Part shown: one piece after another, positions 1-6,253 of the stretch
Position numbering within the stretch: the stretch's first letter is position 1
How the letters are laid out: every line of letters begins with the position of its first letter
Translations under genes and position numbers: made by a program
Notes under the pieces: generated by a model
The model's input: only the letters and a program-made list of their open reading frames with translations
Told to the model about the DNA's origin: nothing
Databases searched by the model: none
Assembly (NCBI GenBank): GCA_021157815.1
Contig: JAGGVT010000132.1
Span: 1-6,253 of the forward strand
DNA: 6,253 nt
Direction of reading: 5' to 3'
From: a bacterium
Lineage (GTDB): Bacteria; JAJVIF01; JAGGVT01

Positions 1-135
1 AAGATTATCTTCCCCAATCAATATGCATTCAAAAAGTGGAGGGGTTGGACTCCACATAATTCCCGGACCTGATTTATGTCCGCAGGCGATAACATCATAC
101 AGTGAATAGAAACCGAAACCATGACCTTATTCATG
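1..135 (-). pseudogene. Remnant of a second zinc-protease-like C-terminus, stop codon inside HExxH
   Basis: Reading the minus strand from 135 to 1 gives 45 codons that open HE-stop-GHGFGFYS and continue with IACGHKSGPGIMWS, leaving the window still open. This closely matches the C-terminus of the large protein encoded at 824-4110 (HELSHGFGLYYS, IACGHKSGPGILWS), with one residue fewer between the two blocks. The third codon is TAA (127-129) where the intact copy has TTA (Leu), so a single T to A change would explain the stop. Many differences between the copies are synonymous (GGA/GGT, TTT/TTC, TGT/TGC, AAG/AAA, CCT/CCG), so this DNA evolved as coding sequence for most of its divergence. Similarity extends weakly upstream to about position 150, overlapping the 3' end of the 219-residue gene in another frame. 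I see nothing resembling the rest of the protease upstream. It is probably a truncated, inactivated paralogue; a base-calling error at the stop cannot be excluded. Confidence 0.72.
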
Positions 136-136
136 G

Positions 137-796
137 CTACGGATACGGATGCTGTCGCATCTCCGGCAGAATGACATCCTCAAGATAATCAATCAACGGC
201 ATGAGCTCTTCCGGCGGGTCATCGCCAATATTCCAGTCTTTAATAAACGTTCGTTTTGTGGGTAATTCCGGTTGTTCTTGATTTGGCAGATATATCTGCA
301 TAACGATACGATTTTGCAGCCCTAATTCTGTGATGCTGCCATACTCTAAAGTTTCCTCGCCATTGAATTCCTCAGCATTAAAGAAGTAATTCCCATTATC
401 CAGAATTACTTGAAACATGGGAATAACTAGGTTTGATGGGATTTTATGTTCATATGATTGATTTATATCTATATCTATATAATAAGAGTAGAATTCATCA
501 ATTTCCGAAAGCGGAAAATTTAACAATGTACCACCATTATAACGATATCTCGCTTCTACATCAAGTCGCTGCCACCTTGCATCAGGATGAGAGCTGTTAC
601 TCCGCATGAAATAATTAAAATATATCATTGTGAATTCCTCTTCAGAATCCATGAACCCTTCGAAATATTCCTGTGTGAACGGGTAATGTGTAATAACAGG
701 ATTCTTCATAGGCGGAATATCAGTTTGTGCAGGTGATGTAAAACCAAATAATAATAGCATAAGTAGAAGTGATATTTTATAATATTTTTTTACCAT
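137..796 (-). CDS. Secreted protein of unknown function, 219 aa
   Basis: I do not recognise this protein. It begins with a clear Sec signal peptide: basic residues KK at 3-4, a hydrophobic core at about 8-20 (ISLLLMLLLFGF) and a likely signal peptidase I site after SPA (residue 23). The mature part is acidic and rich in aromatic residues. Alternating hydrophobic stretches such as 120-133 and 161-170 suggest a beta-rich extracytoplasmic domain. There is no lipobox, no cysteine and no recognisable catalytic motif. The ATG at 796 is supported by AAGGAG seven bases upstream. The gene starts 27 bases after the stop of the large protease-like gene on the same strand, so the two are probably cotranscribed. 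Its last codons (HPYP, then TAG) overlap the region where similarity to the broken protease remnant begins, in a different frame. The native C-terminus may therefore have been replaced or truncated by a deletion joining the two. Confidence 0.8.
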   Translation of the reverse strand: MVKKYYKISLLLMLLLFGFTSPAQTDIPPMKNPVITHYPFTQEYFEGFMDSEEEFTMIYFNYFMRSNSSHPDARWQRLDVEARYRYNGGTLLNFPLSEIDEFYSYYIDIDINQSYEHKIPSNLVIPMFQVILDNGNYFFNAEEFNGEETLEYGSITELGLQNRIVMQIYLPNQEQPELPTKRTFIKDWNIGDDPPEELMPLIDYLEDVILPEMRQHPYP

Positions 797-803
797 TTTA
801 ATA

Positions 804-809
804 CTCCTT
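804..809 (-). promoter_or_regulatory. Shine-Dalgarno AAGGAG of the 219-aa gene
   Basis: AAGGAG on the minus strand, seven bases before the ATG at 796 and inside the 27-base gap after the preceding stop codon. It fixes the start of the secreted 219-residue protein and shows that the gene can be translated independently of the upstream frame, including when the protease-like gene is out of frame. Confidence 0.7.
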
Positions 810-823
810 GTGCATATTTGATA

Positions 824-3800
824 CTATGGGATTCTTGGATTAAATCTCATTAAGAATACATGGTCACCCCATAAATGACTTTTCCTAAAAGTAAGTGCAT
901 CATACATACTGCAGTCCCAATTATCTTCACTCCAAAGTATACCAGGACCTGACTTATGACCACAGGCAATGGGATCAATCGCGCTATAATATAAACCAAA
1001 TCCATGACTTAACTCATGCAAGGCGATTGCGATTTTTATATATTCAATATTACGAAGTACATGTCCATCAATCGCAAAGGCATTATGTTTCCCCAAACCC
1101 TTAATGAGATCGGTAGTCGAACCAACTAAGATAGCTGAAATCGGGAGACCACTTGGGTAAGTGTGTGTAGCAAAACCAAGTTTTTCAATGCTTTCAGGAT
1201 CGAAACATGGACAATAACTTCCTTCATAACCATCAATACTTAGAACCTGCGCAACATGAGGTGTTGTTGACGGTGGTGGCAAACGATCTTCAAGATGTGT
1301 CCAATCATCTGAATATGATGGAAGCCCACCATCGCTCACCATATCTTCATGTAATGTTCCAGGCGCTGACTTGTCTATCTCTTCAGGAGGTTCATCTGCA
1401 TCACCAAGGTCACGCCGATCAACACGCCCTTCTTGAAGATCAATGAAACAATCATCAAACATTTTGTGAGCGAAATCAACGATCTTCGCACGATCAGCAT
1501 TATAAGGACCTTCGAAGTGTGGATATTCATAATCTTCATTCTCGCAGCAGACATTAGGATCATCGTCATGCCTCATTTCCGAGAATTCAACATACGCTTT
1601 TCTCCAAACATGTATAATAGGTGATTCCGCCACTTCACAGGTTACTTCCACAGGATCATTATCAGGATCAACAATTGAAGCAAAAAATTTGTAATTGTCG
1701 CCTGCAAAATTTGACGTATAAAACTTAAATGGAAATGTTTGTGGATTGTCACATGTGTTATTAAAATAGTAAGCCAGATCTATTTCCTGCGTGCGATAAT
1801 AATGGCCTTGAATGAATCCTCCCCTTTGATAGGGAAGAATACGATGATAAACATTATTACTACAATTGGAGAATTGAGATACACTGTATTCTGAGGAATC
1901 AGAATTGTCCGGAGTTTGACCGGGATCAACAGGATCAATTTGCCAGGCCCCCTGATGCACCCGTGGATCAGGAAACAGGCGACTCGGTGAGCCAAATGGC
2001 CAAACCTCATCACCTAAACAAGCGTCTCTTGAATCAGTAAGCCAGGGGAATTTAGGGCGTTCAGTCGGCGCTTTGGGACCAAATGGCGTCATGGTTTTCA
2101 TTGGTTCAGTATCGATTTCAGGATCTTTCCAGAAAACTCTTAGTTTTGTACCTGGAGCGATCCAATAAGGTTCGAGTAATTCGACTTCGACTATTACATC
2201 AATCTTATTCTCGCGTTGAATATCGGGAACATCTTCTGGTAGTTTCTCACCAACTTCAAGATTGATAAACTGCTTACGTTCTTCAGCAGGTTCAATGAAG
2301 TGGACGACCAAGCCTTCAACATTTTCCCCATCACATCCAATGCTTAAATCTTGATAAATGTTTGGATATCTAACCCAATTACTTTCACCAGTTCCAGGAG
2401 TGTCCTTTAGAACTGGTCGCATGGTGAATGTATCCTCATGACCCCGGATTTGCGATTCCAAACCACCAATCCACGCCCAATAATCTAATACCCAGAGTTT
2501 AAATTCACCATCCAAATGTTTATCCATTGGCAAAGGATTATGGTCAGGATCACTCCATTCTATATGTTCCAGATAAGACTCAGGGTGGAGATCTACAGAA
2601 AATGCGTCCAGTGGCCATGCAAGATCAACATTAAAACAAATTGGAGAATCAGCATCAGGAGTAAACCCATAATTGATAGAGATATATTCATCCAAACATC
2701 CGAGGTGTGTTTTGTCATTACCACTCTCATCTTTTCCAAACATGTCTATTCCCGCCCAAAGGAAAAACTGCCTGCATTTATTAAAATCGTTTTTTAGGAA
2801 TAAAATCATATTTACGATACCCAAGGGCACTGGAGCACCTTGCCCAAACAACTCATAGTATTTATCTAAAACAAAATCTCCGGCATCATCTCCGTTCATT
2901 AAAATCGGTTCAACAACGAATTGCGGTGGTTCAGCATCCAGTGGAAAATCCCATGATGGTGATTCCCAAACCAGATTTGGCGGATCCTCTGAATCCCAAA
3001 CTTTAACTTTCATCTGGATACGATAACACCAGGGGAAATATAATGTATAATGTCCTGCAGCAACGGGAAAACTATTCGCACCATAACAAAAATCCATATG
3101 CTGTATATGGCTTTTGTCAATATTTAATGCTGTCTGACATTCATTGGTAACATCCGGTACTTCTGTAACATCTAGAATCCATTCTACTTCGAGGTTGCAA
3201 TCGGGTTCTTTTATTACCTTGTAGGTAATCGCATGAAATTCAGATTCGACTGAAAGGTGCTTATCTGTTTCGTCATTATAAACAATCTCACCACAACCTC
3301 CATCTCTACCTCCACCGCCATCACGCGGTTGCCTTTCTTCAGGGATTAAAAGAAATTCTGTTGACCCTCTTCCAGCATCGTATGACAGGTGGTAATCCTG
3401 GTCGCGGAAATTCTCATGCTTGCTTTCATCAACCAGATAAACAACCGCCCAATCTCCGAAATCCATATAATTAACTTTCTCGATTAAATCGGAACTGCCA
3501 TTCAATTTCCAGTTTGATTTATCCTCAATCTTTTTACTGTCTATTTCACCATCAAAGCAGATAAAGTAGCGTCTTCCTTTCGCATCACCGAGAAATCCGC
3601 TGATTTGCGGTGGATTCTTTTTCACCTCAAAATTCCAGTACGCACATGCGATATGTCCATTTTCAAAAGCAACACTTACATAAACACGGTTGAAACCATA
3701 ATCCAGGTCATAATCAGGAGTGAATATTATTTCATTTCCATTGACAATAATATTTGGTGAGTATTTATCGTTTATGGTTGCAGCTGTTTTAGTAATGGGA

Positions 3801-4110
3801 ACTTCTTCACCTACATGCAGTATTCCAGTGAAAGTTGGTTGCCTGTTCAGTATCCAGGGGAGTTTGAGGTTGGTATTAAGCAATTCATCGGGACCTGTTC
3901 GCTCGATATAATAATATTGAATACTGCCGTATGCCTGTCTTTCATAAGTTTGGGGCAGGATGTCAGATTCCGGGAACGTATTAATTAAATTCTCCCCTCC
4001 CCCCCCGAAGATGGCAGTACAATTGGATTGGAGCTTTTAGAGCATCCAATGGTTACAGAAAACAGAAATAGAAACGCTATACCACGCAACAGTGTTTTGG
4101 ATGAGAACAT
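824..4110 (-). CDS. Large lipoprotein with C-terminal HExxH zinc-protease signature, interrupted by a frameshift at a G8 tract
   Basis: The uninterrupted body runs from 3883 (first possible start, a TTG with no Shine-Dalgarno) to the TAG at 824, 1019 codons. Its frame is open further up to a stop at 4037-4039. From 4110 an ATG with AGGAGG eight bases upstream encodes a lipoprotein signal peptide, but in the other frame; adding one G to the G8 run at 3999-4006 joins them as SSGGGGENL into about 1095 residues. Numbering the 1019-residue body: about 1-90 and 91-180 look like Ig-like beta-sandwich segments; 186-199 is a Gly/Asp linker; DPD loops occur at 445-447 and 739-741; HELSHGFG lies at 956-963, followed by IACGHKSGPGILWS (972-985). 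There are 22 cysteines, which fits an exported disulfide-bonded protein. HExxH is the classic zinc-protease motif with Glu957 as catalytic base. The metzincin third ligand position (966) is Tyr, so Asp970 or His976 may serve instead. The substrate is unknown, and protease activity is inferred from the motif only. Confidence 0.78.
3985..4110 (-). other. Lipoprotein signal peptide and leader frame, 41 codons as read
   Basis: From the ATG at 4110 the minus strand reads MFSSKTLLRGIAFLFLFSV then TIGCSKSSNPIVLPSSGG, and stops at TAA (3985-3987) just after the G-rich tract. Lys5 and Arg9, a hydrophobic core at about 10-19 and a lipobox TIGC with Cys23 are typical of a signal peptidase II substrate. 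The short Ser/Asn/Pro-rich segment after the cysteine is a normal lipoprotein tether. Nothing else in this leader suggests a self-contained protein. It is most simply the missing 5' end of the large gene downstream, separated from it by a change in G-run length. Confidence 0.8.
3994..4006 (-). repeat. G8-A-G4 homopolymer tract at the frameshift point
   Basis: On the minus strand this is eight G, one A, four G. It lies about 35 codons into the leader and encodes the glycine linker after the lipobox. With eight G the leader ends at TAA six codons later. With nine or six G the leader continues into the 1019-codon body. With seven G it also ends quickly. Homopolymers of this length near the 5' end of surface-protein genes are known phase-variation switches, and they are also common sites of sequencing error. 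Confidence 0.75.
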
Positions 4111-4118
4111 TCTACAGA

Positions 4119-4124
4119 CCTCCT
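4119..4124 (-). promoter_or_regulatory. Shine-Dalgarno AGGAGG of the lipoprotein gene
   Basis: AGGAGG on the minus strand, eight bases before the ATG at 4110. It decides the start: the downstream TTG at 3883 has no such site, whereas this one is a full match to the anti-Shine-Dalgarno core and precedes a signal peptide. Confidence 0.85.
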
Positions 4125-4127
4125 GCA

Positions 4128-4177
4128 TTTAATGCTCATTAAAGCAACGCTCATTAAATTAATTCTACTATCATTAA
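4128..4177 (-). repeat. Three TTAATGA repeats plus inverted repeat in the lipoprotein promoter region
   Basis: On the minus strand TTAATGA occurs at 4177-4171, 4157-4151 and 4142-4136. The last two belong to a longer shared unit, TTTAATGAGC, at 4158-4149 and 4143-4134, 15 bases apart. The copy nearest the gene also forms a 7-bp inverted repeat with a two-base centre (TTTAATG CT CATTAAA on the + strand, 4128-4143). One copy sits in the -35/-10 spacer, one near the expected transcription start and one in the leader, as expected for operator sites of a repressor. No regulator gene is visible in the window, and AT-rich spacers can produce such repeats by chance. Confidence 0.45.
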
Positions 4178-4190
4178 GCACACTCGTCAA
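4162..4190 (-). promoter_or_regulatory. Sigma70-like promoter of the lipoprotein unit
   Basis: On the minus strand, TTGACG (4190-4185), a 17-base spacer, then TAGAAT (4167-4162). Five of six -35 bases and five of six -10 bases match the consensus at optimal spacing. Transcription would start near 4155, giving a leader of about 45 bases before the ATG at 4110. It would drive the large protease-like gene and probably the 219-residue gene after it. Confidence 0.65.
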
Positions 4191-4338
4191 TACCATGATA
4201 GCAAGATTACTCAAATATTTTATCAAGGAATCCGACACCGGTAAAATTCAATTAAAAAATCCAAGCATTTTGCGTTGGCATTTGTCCAAGATATAGGGTT
4301 TAATATGTATTGGAATAACGTGAATCAGGAGAAAGCAG

Positions 4339-4659
4339 ATGTCAGCAAGTTTTATTTTTCCACCATTGATTGTTTTTGAAATACCGTTTTTCACGATGCT
4401 CCTTGCCGAGCTCGGATATCAAGTCATGTCAGGTGTTTCTCAAACGCATACGCTCAGTACGCAATCGCATCAGTTCAAGCAGTGTAGTCTTGTTTTCACG
4501 ACCAAAGGCGGAGTGCAGGTTGGAGTTGAAGCCTCCGAGGAGGGCAATTCCAATCTGGTATGCAATGAGGATGAACTTGCAAAGCATGGTTTCACTGTTG
4601 TCGAGGAAGAGGTACTTGAGGACAACATAATTAAAATCCGGGTCAGGAGGTGGAACTGA
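4339..4659 (+). CDS. DUF1257/Ycf35-like protein, 106 aa
   Basis: A small, probably cytoplasmic protein. The best reading is a member or shortened relative of the DUF1257 (Ycf35) family. The N-terminal helix ends in LAELGYQV (23-29 region), as in the family's 'aL.dLGy' segment. A central strand pair, CSLVFTTKGGVQVGVEA (49-65), corresponds to the part that usually reads 'dlvi...ydiGf'. The C-terminus, HGFTVVEEEVLEDNIIKIRVRRW, matches the family's closing 'GF.v..e...dG.i.l.v.RW' pattern. The middle looks shorter than usual. The strongest support is the next gene, a DUF2997 protein, a known neighbour of DUF1257. The start has AGGAG (4327-4331) seven bases upstream. It overlaps the next gene by one base. 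The spacer upstream contains only weak promoter candidates (TAATAT at 4301-4306). The molecular function of the family is not known to me. Confidence 0.65.
   Translation: MSASFIFPPLIVFEIPFFTMLLAELGYQVMSGVSQTHTLSTQSHQFKQCSLVFTTKGGVQVGVEASEEGNSNLVCNEDELAKHGFTVVEEEVLEDNIIKIRVRRWN
4645..4650 (+). promoter_or_regulatory. Shine-Dalgarno AGGAGG deciding the DUF2997 start
   Basis: AGGAGG lies eight bases before the ATG at 4659. A GTG at 4650 is in the same frame but overlaps this site and would leave no ribosome binding site. The 4659 start is therefore preferred and removes three residues from the longest frame. Confidence 0.8.
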
Positions 4660-4874
4660 TGGCGAGAAAAGAGGAATTTGATATAATCGTAACGCCAAAT
4701 GGTGAAATCAAGGTGGTTGCGATTGGTTTCAAGGGCAAGTTATGCCTTAAGCCGATTGAGGAGGTTGGCGAGATTGTTTCTCTCGGCAATCCTCCTATTC
4801 ATGAGGAGAAACACCAGGAATTCTATCAGGAAACAGAGGAAAAAGGTAAAATCACAGGCGAAACAAGCGATTAA
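4659..4874 (+). CDS. DUF2997 family protein, 71 aa
   Basis: Residues 6-40 carry the DUF2997 pattern: a strand (EFDIIVTPNGEIKV), then GFKGKLCLKPIEEVGEIV, corresponding to the family's 'I.v.idpdG.v..ev.G.kGksC...t..le..lG'. The invariant-looking GxKGxxC (23-29) is present, with Cys29. The usual protein is about 60-70 residues, so the length fits. The C-terminal 30 residues are a charged, Glu/Lys-rich tail, probably disordered. The family commonly sits beside DUF1257, as here. The ATG overlaps the upstream stop (TGATG), and its own stop overlaps the glycosyltransferase start (TAATG), so translation of all three genes is probably coupled. The biochemical role is not established; the conserved cysteine could bind a metal or a partner, which is inference. 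Confidence 0.8.
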   Translation: MARKEEFDIIVTPNGEIKVVAIGFKGKLCLKPIEEVGEIVSLGNPPIHEEKHQEFYQETEEKGKITGETSD

Positions 4875-5986
4875 TGAAAATTGCCATTAATGTAAGATCA
4901 TTCTCCAACAAAGGCGGTATCGGACGATATTCCCGCGCGCTTGTGAAAAACCTAATCGCGCGATATCCCGATGATTCATTCCAACTGCTATCCACCCCCG
5001 ACACAGACACATCATTTATCACACCCTCTGGCAACTGGACATTCATTCCAGTGGCAGGTTCATCGAATCGTGTTCTGTGGGAACGATACTCCCTTGCGCG
5101 CGCTGTAAATAAAGTCGAACCGGATATTTTTCACTGCCCCGATTACACAATGCCTCCCGGAATTCGATATCCCGGTGTCGTAACAGTTCATGACCTGTCG
5201 TTTAAATACTTTCCCAGAGGTGTCAGCCTTAAAGCCCGAATGCTCTATAACTACCTGACTCCCCCCAGTGTGAAAAAAGCTTGGCTTGTAATGGCGGACA
5301 GCAATTTCACAAAAAGGGAAATCATTCGCGCCAGATGGAAATCGCATGATTCCATTCGAGTGGTTCATCTGGCAGTCGATGACACTTATTTCGATACTCC
5401 ATCCGATGATGAATTGAAAACCGTCATGGATACTTATGAAATCGACCCGGATTACATTCTGTATCTTGGCGCGCTGGACAGGCGAAAAAACGTAACGATT
5501 CTCGTGCAGGCGTATTCCGAGATGAGAAATCGAATTAAAAATCTTCCAACACTCGTTTTAGCCGGAGAGGATATTGGCGGCGGGGCGGAAATAACATCCC
5601 TTGTGCTTCAACTGGGAATAGGCGACTGTGTCAAACGAATTGGATTTATAAAATCGGAACATCTTCGCGCGATTTACAGATGCGCAAGATTTTTCGTGTT
5701 TCCAACCCTTTATGAGGGTTTCGGACTCCCACCGCTTGAGGCGATGGCGTGCGGAATTCCGGTGATTGTCTCCAACCGCGCGTCTCTCCCGGAGGTTGTG
5801 GGAGATTCAGGCATCGCGGTTTCAGTTGATGATGTTGTCGGGCTTATGGAGTCAATGCAGGTTCTTCTGACCGATGACGATGTTCATCACAAATTGAGCG
5901 TTAAGGGATATGAAAGAGCGCGCCAGTTCACCTGGGGAAAGGTCGCTGATGATGTCATGAACGTTTATCGCGAGGTTCTTCATTGA
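4874..5986 (+). CDS. Family 4 glycosyltransferase (GT-B fold), 370 aa
   Basis: A retaining glycosyltransferase that would transfer a sugar from a nucleotide-sugar donor to a glycan or lipid-linked acceptor at the cytoplasmic membrane face. The N-terminal acceptor domain contains the glycine loop GGIGRY (14-19) and TVHDLSF (104-110). The C-terminal donor domain (about 190-370) contains [10 protein letters not shown] (197-206), the donor phosphate-binding segment, and [15 protein letters not shown] (280-294) with the EX7E pair Glu281 and Glu289, the hallmark of GT4. Length is normal and no residue appears to be missing. It resembles mannosyl- or rhamnosyltransferases of polysaccharide and O-antigen clusters, but the sugar cannot be read from sequence. 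The start at 4874 overlaps the DUF2997 stop by one base and has only a weak purine stretch upstream, so it probably depends on coupling. No other polysaccharide gene is visible nearby. Confidence 0.93.
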   Translation: MKIAINVRSFSNKGGIGRYSRALVKNLIARYPDDSFQLLSTPDTDTSFITPSGNWTFIPVAGSSNRVLWERYSLARAVNKVEPDIFHCPDYTMPPGIRYPGVVTVHDLSFKYFPRGVSLKARMLYNYLTPPSVKKAWLVMADSNFTKREIIRARWKSHDSIRVVHLAVDDTYFDTPSDDELKTVMDTYEIDPDYILYLGALDRRKNVTILVQAYSEMRNRIKNLPTLVLAGEDIGGGAEITSLVLQLGIGDCVKRIGFIKSEHLRAIYRCARFFVFPTLYEGFGLPPLEAMACGIPVIVSNRASLPEVVGDSGIAVSVDDVVGLMESMQVLLTDDDVHHKLSVKGYERARQFTWGKVADDVMNVYREVLH

Positions 5987-6013
5987 TTTTGCATTTAATT
6001 CGTACCGGGTACA

Positions 6014-6031
6014 AATTAATTTAAATTAATT
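6014..6031. repeat. 18-bp perfect palindrome upstream of the DUF433 gene
   Basis: AATTAATTTAAATTAATT reads identically on both strands. It lies 53-70 bases before the DUF433 start and covers the likely -35 region of its promoter. A shorter odd palindrome, GTACC-G-GGTAC (6002-6012), adjoins it on the left. Antitoxin genes are often autoregulated through palindromic operators, so this is a candidate operator. It contains only A and T in an AT-rich spacer, which weakens the case. Confidence 0.45.
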
Positions 6032-6047
6032 CGAAATAATGTATAAT
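6020..6047 (+). promoter_or_regulatory. Likely promoter of the DUF433 gene
   Basis: A perfect -10 box TATAAT at 6042-6047 is preceded, after 16 bases, by a weak -35 TTTAAA (6020-6025) lying inside the 18-bp palindrome. It would give a transcript starting near 6054 with a leader of about 30 bases, separate from the glycosyltransferase operon. Confidence 0.5.
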
Positions 6048-6068
6048 TAAACGCAGATTGCAAATTGA

Positions 6069-6253
<185 letters not shown>

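Noticed and set aside
465-480. Short ATATCT repeat in the 219-residue gene, as a possible slippage switch
   Set aside because: The unit is six bases, so copy changes add or remove Ile-Asp pairs without shifting the frame, and there are fewer than three full copies.
895-2858. Several open frames of 60-93 codons on the + strand and other minus frames inside the large gene, including the 1780-2013 frame
   Set aside because: They lie antisense or out of frame to a convincing coding region, have no good ribosome binding sites and show no recognisable protein features.
3881-3883. TTG as the true start of the large protein
   Set aside because: There is no Shine-Dalgarno before it, no signal peptide follows although the protein looks secreted, and the frame stays open to 4037 with a proper lipoprotein leader upstream in the offset frame.
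4270-4306. Promoter for the DUF1257-like gene
   Set aside because: TTGGCA and TAATAT are 20 bases apart and other pairings are worse, so the promoter cannot be assigned with confidence.
4370-5368. Alternative frames overlapping the DUF1257-like, DUF2997 and glycosyltransferase genes on both strands
   Set aside because: All are overlapped by genes with family motifs, Shine-Dalgarno sites and coupled stop-start junctions; the alternatives have none of these.
6002-6012. GTACC-G-GGTAC as an intrinsic terminator for the glycosyltransferase operon
   Set aside because: A one-base loop cannot form a stable RNA hairpin and no U-run follows, so it is at best a small DNA palindrome.

Overview
The window looks like chromosomal DNA of a diderm bacterium, because it encodes a predicted lipoprotein and a second secreted protein. 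No rRNA or housekeeping gene is present to place it, and I do not recognise the species; an uncultured lineage is plausible. Base composition is moderate, with AT-rich intergenic spacers. The layout is two divergent transcription units meeting at a regulatory spacer (about 4111-4338), plus the start of a third unit at the right edge.

Left unit (minus strand, read from 4110 down to 1). A strong sigma70-like promoter (TTGACG, 17-base spacer, TAGAAT) and a good Shine-Dalgarno lead into a lipoprotein signal peptide at 4110. A run of eight G (C8 on the + strand, 3999-4006) then puts this signal peptide out of frame with a long open body (about 1019 codons, ending at 824). One extra G, or two fewer, would fuse them into a lipoprotein of roughly 1095 residues. 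The body has Ig-like beta-sandwich-looking N-terminal segments, 22 cysteines and a C-terminal zinc-protease signature (HELSHGFG). Next, 27 bases on and with its own Shine-Dalgarno, is an unrecognised secreted protein of 219 residues. Directly after that, running off the left edge, is a remnant of a second copy of the same protease C-terminus, with a TAA stop inside the HExxH motif. The unit is therefore a small family of secreted zinc-protease-like proteins in which one copy is frameshifted and another is broken. This could reflect phase variation, decay or sequencing error.

Right unit (plus strand, 4339-5986). Three genes overlap by single bases (TGATG, then TAATG): a 106-residue protein resembling DUF1257/Ycf35, a 71-residue DUF2997 protein and a family 4 glycosyltransferase of 370 residues. 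DUF1257 and DUF2997 are known neighbours. Tight coupling to a glycosyltransferase is the unusual part.

Right edge. After a 97-base AT-rich spacer with an 18-base perfect palindrome and a TATAAT box comes the start of a DUF433 protein, the usual antitoxin partner of a PIN-like toxin. It is cut off by the window end at residue 56. I saw no RNA gene, CRISPR array, insertion sequence or convincing intrinsic terminator.
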